A stretch of DNA of 64,000 nucleotides from Austropuccinia psidii (Eukaryota; Basidiomycota; Pucciniomycetes; Pucciniales; Sphaerophragmiaceae): NCBI GenBank assembly GCA_023105745.1, contig JALGQZ010000002.1, positions 82,291,785 to 82,355,784 on the forward strand. Reading direction: 5' to 3'. The notes under the pieces are model-generated. The model worked only from the letters and a program-made list of their open reading frames with translations, was not told where the DNA came from and searched no databases. The translations under genes were made by a program, and so were the position numbers. Positions 49,081 through 58,638 of the stretch are shown here, piece after piece. Every line of letters begins with the position of its first letter. Within the stretch, counting starts at the first letter, position 1.

Positions 49081-51300
49081 TGGCCCAAACCCCAGGAAAT
49101 TCAACTGAATTCAATGAACGACCAACTTCAGCCCCAGAGAGTGGAAGTGAAATCTCTGATATCGCCAGTAGTCGTGAATTAGGCATTGAAGTAGAGAGCC
49201 AGTCACATGAAGATAATCAAGATCCACCAGTTCTTCCAGAATGTGAGTATGCATCCATCTTGAATATTTCTAATCCCCCAAAACCTGATATTGTGTCATA
49301 GCCTTTATTTCAGGTCAGCCTCCAAGCTCTCAGAAACCAAATTTTAAAAGTTATGAGAAGGAAAAGACTGTTGAACCTTGTGCACCGACAGAAGATGATG
49401 GGCAAGATGATGTAATTTTCAGTGGGGAGGTGGAAATTATATCCAAGGAACAATTTGTCTCCAACATTGCTCAAACAATCCCAAGGCTCAAAAAAATCCA
49501 AAATGATAGTAAAATTCCTGATTATGTGCGTCAAAAGATTGCTGAAGCCATGAGCCTGCTCAAAATGGATTTGAACCGTAAGTCCATTACTAATTCAAAA
49601 CAAAATTGATATCAATAGCTGCTTACAATATATGGGCAGGTGTGGAGGTGGGAGAATCTCTACCTGAAGGATCTTGAGTGGTCATTGGATTTCCAGGAAA
49701 AGGATTAGGAAAAAGACCAAATATACATGCGACCAAAAAAACAAACAAAAAACGCCGTAACTTTGAAGCCGCAAACAATTCTCGCAATTAAGGTCACGAA
49801 ATTATCAATGTTGAAGGGGACCATATTGATAATCAACCTCCGCATACTGAACCCCCCCAATACTCAATGAAACAATCCATGATGAAGCTCCACATACTGA
49901 AAGTCCCCCGATACCCAATGAAACAATGCATGATGCAACCCCTCCCGCCTCTCCTCGGAATATTCAAGCCTTTCAAGAAAGGGAAACAATTAAACATGAT
50001 ACAATGGGACGAGATATGACTGATATAGTTCCTGACCCTGAGCCTGAAGTGTCATCCTCTGCGAATTTTCAAGGGATATTTTTATCCCGCATGGAAGAGT
50101 TTGCAGGCATTTTGAATTATCATTCCAATATTACTCAACAATCATGGAAAAGGGGGCTTGATAATATCAATAGTATTTACAAAAATTGATGGGACAATTT
50201 ACCAACAAAAGATGCTCATACATTCCTGCCTGTTGGTATTAAGGTGATCAGTAACCGAGAGCTTAAAATGTCGGCCTGGCTGGAGGACCTTGAGATGGCA
50301 GGTGAGTTTTATCTTTGTGCATGATACATGTTTATTGGCTGTTGACTGGTGATATAAATTGCAATATACAGGGTTAGATTTTTTTAAGCCAACCGAAACC
50401 GAAGGGTTTTTTGATCACAACATTTGGAATCTCAAATTGATGAAGGAATCAGCTAAACCTCCAGAGAATCTCCCAAAATCTGAACACTCCTTCTTCAAAA
50501 TGGTTCAGAGCCTTCTTTACCCCGCCAATCCAGTTAAACATTTTTGGGCAAATGTTATGTTTGAATCCATTAGTTTAGTCTCATACGATGTGGTTGCACC
50601 CAAACCATATGTTGCACCAACATCAAATTCGACCGATCCTCTTGGACTCGAACGGGGAGCAGTTGAATACCTTGCCTCCTGCTTGAGTAAATCAAAGCAA
50701 CGTGCAAACCAACTCAGCATTGAAGGTGGCGGGGCTGACAATGAGATATCCACAAAGCCGCACAAGAACCTGGAGGATCCAATGGATACAGTTATCCATT
50801 TGATGATTGCGTACAACATGGTACGTGCACATACAAAGGTCGAAGTTAATGGCATCAAAGGCAAACTCACGGACTCAAAAAAAATGAGGCCATCAAAGAT
50901 CTTTTGGCGTGTCACAAGAATCTCGGAATAAATCAAATTTTCTATGGTATGTTAGCGGCATTCTGTGCGGCGGGGGTTCGTGGTTTGATGGTATGCTCAG
51001 ATGACTGGAGAACAAGCTCAGTTAAAGGGGCTTTATCACTAATTGACATTTCCGCAAAACTTCCAGAGGGTAAAAATTTAGTGGAGCCAGTGTGGCTACG
51101 TACTAATAAGTATATATGTAATTTACTGAATAAAAGCTTCTTCTCATCAGAGTCTTTTAACCCCACTGTACCTCTTAGATTTGAATTTGCATGATGCTTA
51201 GTATTAGACTTTGGTGATGCCTGGGTGGCGAAACGCGGTCTTGGTTCAAGTGATGAGGTCACCTTGATGGTACCCAGGTCAGCAAAACTCACAACCAGGA
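49081..51300 (+). pseudogene. Family-B protein, copy 3 (B3), decayed
   Basis: The exon chain parallels B2: MAQTPGNSTEFNER from 49080 to a GTGAGT donor near 49242; a second exon from about 49314 containing EIISKEQFVSNIAQTIPRLK and ending LKMDLNR at a GTAAGT donor near 49578; a third with VGESLPEGS; a long exon ending SAWLEDLEMAG near 50301; and a last exon from about 50373 with HFWANVMFESISLVS, VIHLMIAYNMVRAHTK, AAGVRGLMVCSDDWRTSSVKGALSLI, EPVWLRTNKYICNLLNKSFFS, and CLVLDFGDAW. Disruptions: TGA near 49675, TAA near 49789, a frame change at a C run near 49855, TGA at 50187-50189, a frame change at an A run near 50880, and TGA near 51193. It has B2's motif order without a working frame. TET2 lies directly downstream on the same strand. 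Confidence 0.72.
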
Positions 51301-51432
51301 TTGACCCATTTTAGATTAGCTTTGTACTAGATAGATTGTAATTTAATTTTGCAAAGTGATTTATGAATTTAATAATCATGACTTCCTATCCTACTACTCC
51401 CCGGATGCCACAGTCTGAGTACCAATAGTAAT

Positions 51433-51456
51433 TGTACGGCGGCATGCCACCGTACA
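51433..51456. repeat. 24-bp palindrome (TGTACGG type), copy 1
   Basis: TGTACGGCGGCA followed by TGCCACCGTACA is complementary with one mismatched pair. Related palindromes occur at 53293-53318 and 58108-58133. It lies between B3 and TET2. Confidence 0.75.
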
Positions 51457-51507
51457 TCATTGCAAAGACTCCGACAAGACGCAAGCTGAGTCAGGCGTTG
51501 TGCCCGC

Positions 51508-51557
51508 GAGTAGCACACGCGGGGGCATTGCGGGAAGTCGCATTTATCACTTCCCGC
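51508..51557. repeat. Two adjacent GC-rich hairpins between B3 and TET2
   Basis: TGCCCGCG pairs with CGCGGGGGCA across a 9-base loop. Directly after, GCGGGAAGT (51530-51538) pairs exactly with ACTTCCCGC (51549-51557). Together with the palindrome at 51433 they make a compact structured block of about 130 bp in the B3-TET2 spacer. It could form a structured 3' UTR, or be the end of a small inserted element. Confidence 0.6.
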
Positions 51558-51559
51558 CA

Positions 51560-53168
51560 GCCCATAATAGGCCAAATGTTCCTGTGTCTTTCAAGAGGAC
51601 TAGGATAGCTAGGGATCCGCATTCCAAATGGTTGGATTGGAAAGTGATTGCATGGGAACATCAATATGTCAAATTGAATAATGCACTATCCACTGCAATT
51701 TTCAGGTTCAGGAATTTGAGATCGTGAATTTGCCAAGGTCAGGTGTGATCTTTCTCTTTAGCCGCAATCAAAAAAGATTCATCAACCGCAATTCAATTTA
51801 GCTGATATTAATAAATCAGTAATCATTTGGTTTCATTTCATTTTCTGCTGAAAGCATGCCATTCAAGAAAAAAGGGAACTTGCCAGAAAGCGTCGGGCTG
51901 AGGAAGGAAAGTGTGAGTTGCTCGCTTAATCTCAGTGTATATATGCTTCCACATTTATGTGGCACCCTCATTGGGCCCCACGGAAGAACATTGGCTTTAG
52001 TCGGTTCAGATTGTGCCAATGTCATGTGGGCTCCAACAGGGAAGTTCAAGGATGTGTGCCGAAGAAAGCTCCTTGGCAGTATCTGATATCTTTTGTGCTT
52101 CAACACATAGTGATCCCTCAACCACTCGGGAATAGTAGCAAATCCCAAAAGACAAATGAGCGCAAAACCAGCCGAATGAATAGGTTGTTTTCCTCCTCTC
52201 GCCCAACAGCACAAATATCAATGCCAGTATCAGCAAATATGACCCCAAGTGAAATTCGGAGGGTTGTGGATGTCAATCAGATCAAACGCATTCACTTTGG
52301 CCGTGTGGCAATTTTCTCTTCAACCGGATTACTTATTGCCCTTGTCGAATTCCGACCATTCACAACAATGAGTGAAGTCGAGGTCAATCAATGGGATGAA
52401 TTATCACAATTCTTATTTCGCGAAAAGAGATTCACCGACCCGATTGCAACCAATGGAGCATTACTGGAGGGATTTATGTTCGCGATTGGGTGGCGCAAAT
52501 GCAGCACCAAGAATGAACAATTTGGTCTGTATGGAAGTGTTGGGAAAATTGAAAACGCAAAAGATGAATGGCAGAACCGAGGTCCCAATCTTAGCTCGGT
52601 GGGTTGCATTCTAAGTCAATCCTTACGATATGTTGAGGATAATTTATTTGAGAAGATTCAAAATTTCTACAATTCATTGGGGGTTCCGTCTTTTGATCAA
52701 GTCAACTATGAAGGCAATATTCCGGCAAATCAGGGTGCATTCGAGTTCGCTTCCGCACTCACTTTCACCATGAATGGATTCAAAAACGCACTTCATGTTG
52801 ATAAGGATGCATTGCTGTATGCTTCGGGATGGTGGTTTCAAGCTGATAAGAGGACCGGCCAAATTCAAAGAGATGCGTCAAAGCGGTGTACAGGGGGAAA
52901 ATTGATTTTCCCAAATGAGCATTTTTGGATTGATCTATCCGCATGTCATGGGCTCATTCAGGTAGTGTGGGCCAGTAGTACATTTGTTCATTATACTGAT
53001 CCAGCACAGGACAACGAAAGCACGACACTAGTGGGTATGTCCGCACAATGCTCAAGCAGGTTAGCAAAAACAATGCGGCAAAAAAACCATGGCTATTATG
53101 AGATTGGCGAGAGAGCGGGCTATCAAATCAGGGATGGTAATACAATCTCATGCCGATTCAAAGAATGA
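51560..53168 (+). CDS. Tet-like 2OG-Fe(II) dioxygenase (TET2)
   Basis: A TET/JBP-type non-haem iron oxygenase, by family an enzyme oxidising 5-methylpyrimidines in DNA. A single frame runs from about 52090 to 53168. Blocks: RIHFGRVAIFSSTG, IALVEFRPF, MFAIGWRKCS, QGAFEFASALTFTMNGFKNA, LHVDKD (metal HxD), YASGWWFQADK, TGGKLIFPNEHFWIDLSACHGLIQVVWASSTF, VHYTD (distal His). The 5' end is uncertain. Probable small exons lie at about 51600-51740 (KRTRIARDPHSKWLDWK) and 51857-51908 (a basic, helical EKRELARKRRAEEG segment before a GTGTGAG donor), joining to the main exon near 52090. No stop interrupts the catalytic part. It follows B3, as TET1 follows B1. Confidence 0.75.
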
Positions 53169-53292
53169 GGAGATTTGCATGTGGGTTGGGTAAGTAATGG
53201 TGGGGTAAGGCAGAGGACAATATACACCAGGATTGGATGGATTCGAGTGCGGGAGATGGGGTGTCTCACATGAAAAAGGGGTGAAGTGGATT

Positions 53293-53318
53293 ATGTACGG
53301 TGGCATGCCATCGTACAT
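53293..53318. repeat. 26-bp palindrome (TGTACGG type), copy 2
   Basis: ATGTACGGTGGCA followed by TGCCATCGTACAT, complementary except for one pair. It lies between TET2 and minisatellite 2. Confidence 0.75.
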
Positions 53319-53354
53319 CTGTCCTGGTTTGTTGCTATTGTCCAGGATGCCGAT

Positions 53355-53830
53355 GCTTCACACGCGAATCCTTATGCTTGTGCAGGTTCCGGAAATGCTA
53401 AAAGTTCCTTACGCCTATGGGGGGTGCCGACGCTACACACGCCAATCCTTACGCCTGTGCAGGCTCCCAAAAATTTACATGCCAATCCTTACGCTTGTGA
53501 AGTTTCCCAAAAATGCTAAAAATTCCTTACGCCTGTACAGGCTTTCGACGATTCACACACCAATCCTTACGCTTGTGAGGGTTCCCCACAATGCTGAAAA
53601 TTTCTTGGCCTGTGCAGGATCCCAAGAATTCACATGCCAATTCTTACACCTGTGCAGGCTCCCAACAATTCACACGCCAATTCTTACGCCTGTGCAGGCT
53701 CCCAAGAATTCACACGCCAATCCTTACGCCTGTGCAGGCTCCCAACAATTGACACGCCAATCCTTACGCCTGTGCAGGCTCCAGACAAGTCACACGCCAA
53801 TCCTTACGCTGGTGAAGGTTCCAGACAATT
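53355..53830. repeat. Minisatellite 2 (unit about 40 bp, ATCCTTACGCCTGTG core)
   Basis: About eleven units of the form CACACGCCAATCCTTACGCC plus TGTGCAGGCTCCCAACAATT; the clean units have a 40-bp period. CACACGC and GCCTGTG at the flanks of the core can pair with one mismatch. The ATCCTTACGC core is shared with minisatellite 1. Open frames across it (such as one of 206 codons at 53233-53853) translate only the repeat. Confidence 0.9.
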
Positions 53831-53849
53831 TAAACAATTCAATACATGA

Positions 53850-54245
53850 GTAAGATTAATAGCTTGTGACCATAGGAAAGGCCATGTTTCACGAATCTGG
53901 ACTGGATTGCTCACATACGGGAACCTCCCGCTTTTTTACAGTTAAGAATGGATATGGCTCTAAACCATGGAAGAAGAAAATATAGGAGGGGATAACGGCA
54001 ACTATTGGCGCATTTTGAGAAAAAGAGGTTCACGAAAACAAATACTCACTCAAACTCTTGGTGGGGAACTTATAAAAATTTTTCTCACGCAAAAGGATAT
54101 GTGAACCATTGAGGAAAATATAATTTCACATGAGCAAAGAATGTAATAGAAATTGAACATAACAATAATTGAAGACAAATAATTCATTTAAAAGAAAGTA
54201 TTACAAATAATAAAAAGAGGAAATCATGACATTTTTTTTAAATTT
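53850..54245. other. Intergenic, 3' flank of the Cys-cluster gene
   Basis: No gene seen. AT-rich near 54150-54240. It receives the 3' end of the minus-strand gene that stops at 54246. Confidence 0.4.
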
Positions 54246-55618
54246 TTATTTTTCTAAGAATTTCGAGACTATCCCAGTGATTTCCTCCTTTGGATAAGCC
54301 TCCAGTGCCTGGGCAAGGAGGGAGTTTAGTTCCTCCCGGAATTCCCGGTGCATCTCATTTCGATGAGTTGCATCCACGAAAGGAATCATGTGGAGCAAGC
54401 GGCGATGCTCCAACAAGATTCGGTTGATCGATTCGTGGACAATGGCTTGAGGAATCATTAGGGTTGGTCGCAGGTCAGTGAATTCCTGGCGAGCGTCATC
54501 GTGGGAATGAGAGGAGCTTGGCACCGGGGGGGAGGAGGTTGTTGGGTTCTTGGGGGCAATGGGAGGGAGATCCTGGGAAGGAACCGGGGTAGGAGAGGAG
54601 GGAGGGGGAACAGGAGGGGAAGATGGTGGTGTCGGTGAAGAAGAAGGGGGATGGGGGGATCCGACGGGAGTATCGTTGATGATGATGATCAAGCAAGGAG
54701 TGGCGGGACGATCTGGAGACGGTCAAAGAGAAAATGAGCAAAAGTGGATATGGATCGAAGAGAAAGAAGGGGTGACTTACCATAAGGTTCCTCCGTGGAT
54801 TGCGTAGGAGCCACCTCAGGTTCTGGCTCACAAGTCGTATCATCCTCAGGTGGTTGGGACAATGGACTCGGGCCAGGAATAGGTGGCTCTTCCGTTTGGG
54901 AGGGTTCTAGAAAAGGAGTAAGAGTCAGTTCACTCGACTCGAAAGTGAAAGTGAAAATGAAATGAAACTTTGGCTGCTTACCGCGGAATAATTCCTCAGA
55001 CCATCGGGTGCCACTTGGGCCTGGAGTGGGTTGCCGGGGGGTTTGCTCGCGAGGCAAACTAGGAACGGGAGAGTCATGTCGGGGGGGATTCGGGGGGTTT
55101 TGTTCTATGAGTAATGGAAAAAAGTCAGTATTATTGCGTGAAGAGAAATGAGATAAGGAGGAGAAATAAAACTTACTTTGGTGTTTGAATCCCATAAGTG
55201 ACAAGAAATGGTGACGATAAGCCCAAGCTCGAATGTCCTCTCGCCATCGCCATCCTTCATCGGCCGGATAATCACTTTGCTCTGGTCGAGGAGTGAAGTG
55301 ACCATCGGATGGTGGCCTAGGAGGGGGAGTGGACAAATCAATACTGGAGGGGACAGGGCTGATCGTCCGGAATCGTTCCCGTTGGCCTGTTTGGGGGCCC
55401 GGCGTCCATTCACGCTCGGAAATGGTTTCATCATCGTCAACCACAAAGGAGTCCTTGCGAGGGCGTCTTGGGCGGAAACTCCTCTGGCCTCGTGGTCGGA
55501 AGGGGCGGACAACGAACGAAAATTTCTTGTGTGCTTGTCGGCAAGCATCACAAGCGTTGTTCGTCGTCAAGGAACGAATGCAGGGGATACCCCGCTTGGT
55601 GCATAAAGTGCACAACAT
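54246..55618 (-). CDS. Cys-cluster, proline-rich protein, intact four-exon gene
   Basis: No named domain is recognised. Exons on the minus strand: 55618 to about 55177, about 55105-54983, about 54904-54782, about 54713-54246. All introns are GT-AG in consistent phase and no stop interrupts. The N-terminus carries CTLCTKRGIPC and, about 11 residues on, CDACRQAHKKF, a pattern of paired Cys resembling a zinc cluster; in family members I remember from rusts the last position is Cys, here Phe. An Arg-rich segment (RPFRPRGQRSFRPRRPRK) follows, then acidic and proline-rich low-complexity sequence, and a helical C-terminus (HESINRILLEHRRLLHMIPFVDATHRNEMHREF). It may bind nucleic acid. It lies between TET2 and SNF2-2 and is oriented opposite to both. 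A TATAAAAG word at 56041-56048 (minus) is 420 bp upstream, implying a long or spliced leader. Confidence 0.7.
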
Positions 55619-56198
55619 CTAAAAACAAAACAATTGAGGTTAGTAACTGCATACAAAGTAAACAATCAAGAGAAAAAATGAAGACGTACGATGAATTATG
55701 AATTTAAAACCGAAACAAAATAAGAACGCTCTAGTTGGAAGTTTTTAAAAGTCTGGAAAAGAGTTGTGAAGAAAAATAAGTATTAATATCGGTATGTAAT
55801 GCCGACAAAAGTTTAAAAAAGAGGTAACGCACGAGGTGGATAGAAGTGAGGTTCTGAACGGATCAGAAGAATAAACAAACAGGCAAAAGGAAGGGAAGTG
55901 GGTTTAGTGGAGTGCGAAAGACAAAAATAGAAAGGCAGGAAGACGAAGGGGAATACGCACAAGAAGGACAAACGCGGGTGAGGTTGAACGAAGTGGAGCG
56001 GGTGAGAAAGAAAGTGAAGTGCGTGTCGTGTGAAGATGGTCTTTTATACCATGGTGAAGCTGAGACGATCTCAGCAGTTGCAGCACCCGCAAAAGTCTCA
56101 GCTTCAAGGCGTGTGGGCAAAATTGAAGCTGAGTCTCAGCAAATGCTGCAACTGAGAAGTGAAATGCTTGCGTGAGGCAGAAGAACTATGGGGGTCTG
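55619..56198 (-). promoter_or_regulatory. Upstream region of the Cys-cluster gene
   Basis: On the minus strand TATAAAAG lies at 56048-56041. An inverted pair sits above it: GCAGTTGCAGCA near 56077 and TGCTGCAACTG near 56145. No coding region is supported; open frames across 55863-56175 on both strands lack features. Confidence 0.4.
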
Positions 56199-56905
56199 GC
56201 TGAGTATTGCAATTTATTGAATTTTAAAGCTGAGTCAAATCCCCTTTGTTTCCTAAAATGGCCACCCGATCACCCAGGAGGGTGTTCGTGAGGCCCTTGT
56301 TGAATGTGCATGGTGGGTGCAATGCACAAGTGACCGCGGCAAGATCACCGGCCTTATGGCCTGGTGATAGTCTTTGAACAAAGGGGGGGGCTGTAAGACA
56401 AGTGAATACAGAGTGAGCTTGCCTCGACCCATTGCTCGGGTTTGCTTTTGGGTCATAATTGAAATGCTCAGTGGCTGAACATTTTAAATGCACAGTAATT
56501 GAACAATTGATATAACAATATCAAATGCACCGCTGAGTATTGCAATTTATTAAATTGTCAAGCTGAGTCAAATCCCCTTTCTTTCCTTAAATAGCCACCC
56601 GATCACCCGGGAGGGTGGTCGTGAGGCCCTTGTTGAATGTGCATTGTGGGTGCAATGCACAAGTGACCCATGCAGAAATGCACCCGGTGCATTGGGTCAC
56701 AAGTGACCGTGGCAAGATCACCAGCCGTATGGCCTGGTGATAGTCTTTGAACAAAGGGGGGGGCTGTAAGGCAAGTGAATACAGCGTGAGCTTTCCTCGA
56801 CCCATTTCTCAGGTTTGCTTTCGGGTCATAATTGAACTGCTCAGTGGCTGAACATTTTAATTGCACAGTAATTGAACAAGTGATATAACAATATGAAATG
56901 CACCA
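56199..56905. repeat. Direct tandem duplication, unit about 330-370 bp
   Basis: Copy a (56199-56525) and copy b (56532-56905) both start CTGAGTATTGCAATTTATT. They share AGCCACCCGATCACCC or GGCCACCCGATCACCC, GTGAGGCCCTTGTTGAATGTGC, the hairpin ATCACCGGCC/GGCCTGGTGAT, a GGGGGGGCTGTAAG tract and GGGTCATAATTGAA. Copy b carries about 48 extra bases (CATGCAGAAATGCACCCGG...) that themselves form a short inverted repeat. Open frames on the minus strand cross it but lack family features. Confidence 0.85.
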
Positions 56906-58638
56906 TGCTGAGCCATTGCTCAGTCGTTTTTGTATGCCCACAATCTGAGCATTTGGCACAGCATCGGGTGACCTTTCAGCCAGGTGCAGCATTTCACACG
57001 CTTTGGTGAAGTGCTCCAAACTGCGCCTTCCAATGAACTATTGCAAAAAAAGTTCATTCCATGGCTTTACTGAGCACTTTCACACGGTGCTTTTGACCAT
57101 GACATGCTCAGCTTGCGTGTGCAAATCGGGTGAAATGCAATGCTGAGCATGTGGCACATGAGCTACGTATATGCAAACGATCGGAAGGTGCATGCACATT
57201 CGCTATATTCATGCAGGCTCAAGTAGTATTACAACTTCCTAATCTGTACAGCTAACACTGTAGTACGCAGTACACCTTTGTAAATGTATGCTGCGGGGAA
57301 GAGCAAAAGCTGTTCAGCAATGTAACATGAAAATCATGTCAAGCCATTGAGTCATATATCTCAACTGCATCCCTTTGGTGCACCTTTTTGGAGAGCTCTG
57401 CCTAACAATGGCATAGACACGGGTGAAATCCGAGTTAATGAAAGTGGGTCATAATGGGATGACTTATTATTTGGGTAATACACAATCAGTGGATTCACTC
57501 CGGTGCCATTGTCGGGGCCAACAATGACTGGCCCTGCTTGTTCATTGCGCGTGCTCATTGTTGGGCAGCCACACGCTTTCATACGCACCCCCCAACGGGT
57601 CATACACAGGCAGCTTTCACCCTGGAAGACATTTTACTGCCAGTGTTCCTACCGGCTAGTTTCTTGGTCGGGTGGTCAGCTTTACTGCAGACGCTCACCT
57701 CCTCACGCGTGGAAACCTGATGCCAATCAGTGTGGATTTGCTTCAGCCTCATCCACATTAGAATAATCCCAGCCTATGATTGCTGAGGCTGGTTATGTTT
57801 GCGTTGGTATCTCCCACCGCGGGTAATTTTCTTCACATTCTCACACGTCCCGCGCAAGTTGTGGCACCTGGCTTGCAGCCAGAAATTCCCTTGGGTGGGT
57901 GGCCTCTTTCTCCGGAGTTTTGTACACACGTGAGGCAAAGACCGTGATCCCAATCTCGCGGGATTAGTAGCCTCCTCAAACGCAATAGGGGTGAATGTAG
58001 ATGTGGATCATGCCTCACGGTCAGTGCCCCGTTTGATCATGCCACACTTCCCCCCCTGAAGCCTAGGTGGAATCAGTCATCAAAAAACTTCACGCAAAAC
58101 CAAAGTCATGTTCGGTGGCACGCCACCAAACATATCTCACCCGCCCACACACAAACATCCCCACAGTGAGATTGCCCTTTGAATGGCCAACATTGCCCAG
58201 TAGGTCCCTGTGCGACAATTAACCTGGGGAAGATATATATGCATCCATGTTCGCTGTCACACCAGTGAACATGACTGCATGCCTCTGATATGCCCTCCAC
58301 AATAAGTTGCTACAACCCACCCAATTTCGGATATGCTAATGTCAACCTTGTTCCACCAAAGGTTTTGTACCTTGCTGCAGATCCAGCAGTCATATCGGTG
58401 CACCCACATTTTGGCCACCTTGCCTTGATATATGCCCCAAATCGGATATGAAAATTATGAGCCCAAGAGGCCCATCCCCATCAAGACCATGCACGTAACC
58501 ACAGGCCATCCCCCCTTGACCCCATTTCTGCCTCTCATATAAGTTCCCCATCTGCGCCTATTTGTCTTCATTCCGTTTAGCTAACCCCTCCCAATCATAT
58601 AATTTCCAACTGTCCCCAAATAATTTAAAATAGCCATC
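56906..58638. other. Structured noncoding region upstream of SNF2-2
   Basis: No supported gene. It is less AT-rich than the left half of the window and contains several inverted repeats: CATGCTCAGC/GCTGAGCATG near 57100-57150, and the palindromes at 58108-58133 and 58247-58272. TATAAG at 58538-58543 lies about 100 bp before the SNF2-2 start. Confidence 0.45.
58108..58133. repeat. 26-bp palindrome, copy 3
   Basis: ATGTTCGGTGGCA followed by CGCCACCAAACAT, the same design as at 51433 and 53293 with TGTTCGG in place of TGTACGG. A further diverged version is ATGTTCGCTGTCA/CACCAGTGAACAT at 58247-58272. Confidence 0.65.

Noticed and set aside
17395..51195. In-frame TGA codons in B1, B3, SNF2-1 and the transposase suggested UGA readthrough or recoding.
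   Set aside because: TAA also interrupts the transposase (23389) and B3 (near 49789), the residue expected at the TGA differs from gene to gene, and B2 and A3 need no recoding. Ordinary decay explains it.
53233..53853. A 206-codon open frame with a repeated LCRLP-like peptide.
   Set aside because: It translates minisatellite 2 and has no independent coding evidence.
54550..54807. A glycine-rich plus-strand frame of 85 codons.
   Set aside because: It is the complement of the proline-rich last exon of the Cys-cluster gene.
55863..56175. Overlapping open frames on both strands upstream of the Cys-cluster gene.
   Set aside because: No motifs and no splice partner. The interval carries a TATA-like word and inverted repeats and is better read as a promoter or leader.
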